In this document: positions 61,097-64,000 of the stretch, one piece after another
Layout of the letters: every line of letters begins with the position of its first letter
How positions within the stretch are numbered: the stretch's first letter is position 1
Assembly (NCBI RefSeq): GCF_001279775.1
Contig: NZ_LGDG01000239.1
Location: 1 to 64,000 of the forward strand
Direction of reading: 5' to 3'
From: Streptomyces sp. MMG1533
GTDB taxonomy: Bacteria; Actinomycetota; Actinomycetes; Streptomycetales; Streptomycetaceae
DNA: 64,000 bases
Program-made: the position numbers and the translations under genes
Notes under the pieces: model-generated
The model's database searches: none
Told to the model about the DNA's origin: nothing
Seen by the model: only the letters and a program-made list of their open reading frames with translations

Positions 61097-63073
61097 CTAC
61101 CGCGCCCCGGACGTCTCCGGGAGCCGCGCCCCCGCCTTCTCCAGCGGGATCTCCTTGTCGTCCGCCCCCACGACCTTGCGGTCGCCGAGCGGCTCGTCCA
61201 GCTGCACGGTCTGGTGGTACACCTTGGCGATCATGATGCAGACCTTGTCCGGCCAGGGCGTCTCGGTCACCGTGACCGTCACCTCGCCCGAACTCTCGCT
61301 CGCCGTCGCCTTGTAGTCGGCGCACACCCCGCCGGTGAAGCTCACGGTCAGCTCCGTGCCCTGAGCCGTGTAGCCCTCCACCCGGACGTCCCGGGTGGCC
61401 GGCGCGGAGGTCGGCTCGTCGCCCGGCGCGGTCGGCTCTGCGGAGGGCGTGGCCGAGGTCAGGTACTTCGGGTCGACCGCCGGATGCGTGACCTCGAAGG
61501 TGTCCTGCACGCCCGCCGCCCGCACGTCGAACAGCCAGGACGGCACCAGCGTCTGCCGCCCGTCCACGAGATGCGACGCCAGTCCGAACACGGCCTTCTC
61601 GACCGTGATCGTCTCTTTCTGCTCCGCCTTCGGTGCGGCGGTGGACTCTCCGCAGGGAGCTTCCACCCGGTCCTCCAGCGGTACGGGGCTGGCGCAGCCG
61701 CCGATGCCCATGCCGGGGTCGGTGCCCGGCGCCGCGTTCATCAGGCCCAGCGTCTTCTCCGCGCTCAGCACGGGGTACGTGTCCCCCTTCACCGGCGCCT
61801 TCAACTGGCCGCTGCCGCCCACCACTTCACCCTGGGCGCCGACGGTGACGCCGCTCGTCCAGCCGTAGGTGGGCAGCCCGCCGACCACGGGATCGGCGTT
61901 CACGATCCGCTGGGCGCCCATGACCTGGCTCGCGTCCAGCTTCGCGTCGTCCTGACCCACCGCCTTCAGGACCGGCGCGGCCGCCTGCTTCGCGACCGCC
62001 TCGCTCACCGGGTCGACGGACGGGTCGACGGGGTCGCTCGCGCACACGGTCTCGCTCTGGCAGGCGTCGGGGCCGGGCGCGTAACGGTGGAACGTCCAGG
62101 TGCCCGGCGCCTGCCGGTTCACCTGCAGACTCGGCCCCGAACCGTCCTTCGCCCCGACCTTCCAGGCCTGCCCCTGGACCACCGGCTTCCCCTCGATGCC
62201 GAGCGCCTTCGCCAGCCCGGCCACCTGCTCCTCGGTGACGGTGCCGCCCGGCCGGTACACGGGCGCCGAGCCGGGACCGTCCGGGAGCGTGCCGTCGGCG
62301 CGGTAGGTGACGCCGTACGGATTGGGCTCACCGGGCGCGATGCCGTTGGAGCTGCCGCCCTCGGAGTAGCCGTCGAGGGCGAGCGGCGGGGGAGTGCCGT
62401 CGCCGCCGGCCCCGGACGTCGTACGGTCCTCGGAACTCCCGGAGGCGGTGGCGGCGAGGTACGCCCCACCACCCCCGACGAGCAGCACGGCTGCGGCGAC
62501 GGAGGCGGCCACCAGGGTGGGGCGGCGGCGGGAGTGGTTGTCGGCGCCGGGGGCGTCGCCGTCGAACGCGTCGGCGCGCGGGGCCGGGGACACGTCGGTG
62601 TCAGGGGCGTCGGTGTCAGGGCCCGGAGTCACGTCGGTGTCAGGGGCGTCGGTGTCAGGGCCCGGAGTCACGTCGGTGTCAGGGGCGCCCGCCGACGCTT
62701 CCTGCTCCGAGACCGGCTCGGTGGCTTCCGGGGCTTCGCTCTGCTCCGGGGCCGACTCGGTGGCGTCCTGGGCTTTTGCCTGCTCCGGGGCCGACTCGGT
62801 GGCTTCCGGGACTTCCTCCCGCTCCGAGACCGGCTCGGTGGCTTCCGGGACTTCCTCCCGCTCCGAAGCCGGCTCGGTGGCTTCCGGGACTTCCCCCCGC
62901 TCCGAGGCCGGCTCGGTGGTGTCCGGGGTCTCCTCCCGCTCCGAGGCCGACTCCGAGGCGCCCTCCTGCGTGGCGGGCCCGGTGGTGTCATCGGCGTCCC
63001 GTGGCGTACCGGAGTTCTCGGCGGCGCCGTCCTCCGGGCCGACGTCGTCGTTGTCGGGTCGCTCGGTGTTCAC
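61097..63073 (-). CDS. Single-pass membrane protein with acidic repeat N-terminus
   Basis: 658 residues from GTG 63073, with AAGGAG 7 bases upstream; ATG 63097 lacks this. Residues 43-129 are seven 13-residue repeats (ASEREEVPEATEP-type), and 130-165 are repeats of APDTDVTPGPDTD. A basic stop-transfer (SRRRPT) and membrane segment at about 187-208 place the acidic repeats in the cytosol and the remainder outside. The outer domain (220-658) has four or more Cys and looks globular; I do not recognise a family. Streptomyces encode similar proteins without function. It is convergent with erpA. Confidence 0.88.
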   Translation of the reverse strand: MNTERPDNDDVGPEDGAAENSGTPRDADDTTGPATQEGASESASEREETPDTTEPASERGEVPEATEPASEREEVPEATEPVSEREEVPEATESAPEQAKAQDATESAPEQSEAPEATEPVSEQEASAGAPDTDVTPGPDTDAPDTDVTPGPDTDAPDTDVSPAPRADAFDGDAPGADNHSRRRPTLVAASVAAAVLLVGGGGAYLAATASGSSEDRTTSGAGGDGTPPPLALDGYSEGGSSNGIAPGEPNPYGVTYRADGTLPDGPGSAPVYRPGGTVTEEQVAGLAKALGIEGKPVVQGQAWKVGAKDGSGPSLQVNRQAPGTWTFHRYAPGPDACQSETVCASDPVDPSVDPVSEAVAKQAAAPVLKAVGQDDAKLDASQVMGAQRIVNADPVVGGLPTYGWTSGVTVGAQGEVVGGSGQLKAPVKGDTYPVLSAEKTLGLMNAAPGTDPGMGIGGCASPVPLEDRVEAPCGESTAAPKAEQKETITVEKAVFGLASHLVDGRQTLVPSWLFDVRAAGVQDTFEVTHPAVDPKYLTSATPSAEPTAPGDEPTSAPATRDVRVEGYTAQGTELTVSFTGGVCADYKATASESSGEVTVTVTETPWPDKVCIMIAKVYHQTVQLDEPLGDRKVVGADDKEIPLEKAGARLPETSGAR

Positions 63074-63223
63074 CGCATCGCTCCTTCGGCTGCGCATCTG
63101 TCCCGTGACCCTGACCCGACCCTGTCAAACAGGTCGGCCCACGGGTCGTATCCCGCATCCCCTTTACGGGGGACGCCGATGGGACGCAGCGGGGGAGCGC
63201 GCGGTTCCCTGAAAAGCGCTGCC

Positions 63224-64000
<777 letters not shown>

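Overview
This window reads as chromosomal core DNA of a Streptomyces or a very close actinomycete. The sequence is very GC-rich, start codons are often GTG, and third codon positions are almost all G or C. Several genes start immediately downstream of a TANNNT -10 box, as leaderless genes do. The families present are typical of the genus: DUF4191, DUF3043, PspAA/PspAB, an HTH-TPR regulator, MarP, and a GlnR-box glnA promoter. From memory the gene order resembles the S. coelicolor segment around glnA, lipA/lipB, aceE and pspA, and part of it is shared with Mycobacterium (pepA/pepB, dlaT, the TIGR01777 gene, lipB, lipA, DUF4191, RDD, glnA). No rRNA, tRNA, CRISPR array, IS element or prophage was seen.

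Layout. 0-8.3 kb: partial winged-helix protein, DUF2252 protein, an alpha/beta-hydrolase/phosphotransferase fusion, the pspAB-htpX membrane-stress pair and a HEAT-repeat protein. 8.4-17.3 kb: glnA with a four-site GlnR region, RDD and DUF4191 membrane proteins, lipA, lipB, an HTH-TPR regulator and an FAD oxidoreductase with a 36-bp minisatellite. 17.5-24 kb: TIGR01777 oxidoreductase, GNAT acetyltransferase, TetR regulator, MarP-like protease divergent from a secreted peptidoglycan amidase, a DUF4240 protein and a WYL regulator. 24-33.7 kb: 2-oxoacid dehydrogenase block (aceE, GntR regulator, two-lipoyl-domain E2, lpdA), then pepA. 34-40.7 kb: a five-gene exopolysaccharide locus. 40.7-48.1 kb: cobS, cobT and cobU interleaved with membrane genes, including an MprF-like protein. 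48.3-56.8 kb: small proteins, a methyltransferase, pspA-pspAA, a two-component system and an RND permease. 56.9-64 kb: a receptor Ser/Thr kinase, nadA and erpA divergent around a large palindrome, a repeat-bearing membrane protein and a partial PfkB-type sugar/nucleoside kinase.

How it works together. LipB and LipA make the lipoyl cofactor carried by the E2, which works with AceE and LpdA, so lipoate synthesis and its main consumer lie within about 20 kb. PspA/PspAA and HtpX/PspAB are two halves of an actinobacterial Psp response about 45 kb apart. MarP and the amidase next to it suggest control of cell-wall hydrolysis. CobS, CobT and CobU cover the last steps of cobalamin assembly.

The most interesting region is 34,075-40,729. 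It encodes a secreted Agd3-like (CE18-type) deacetylase, a PelF-type glycosyltransferase, a polytopic membrane protein, a spherulin-4 (GH135-type) protein and a GH114 endo-galactosaminidase lipoprotein. The last four genes overlap by 4 bp each. This enzyme set matches the fungal galactosaminogalactan cluster (agd3, gtb3, sph3, ega3) and partly the bacterial Pel system. It suggests that this organism makes a partly deacetylated, GalN-containing exopolysaccharide. Function is inferred from family membership; no experiment is visible here.
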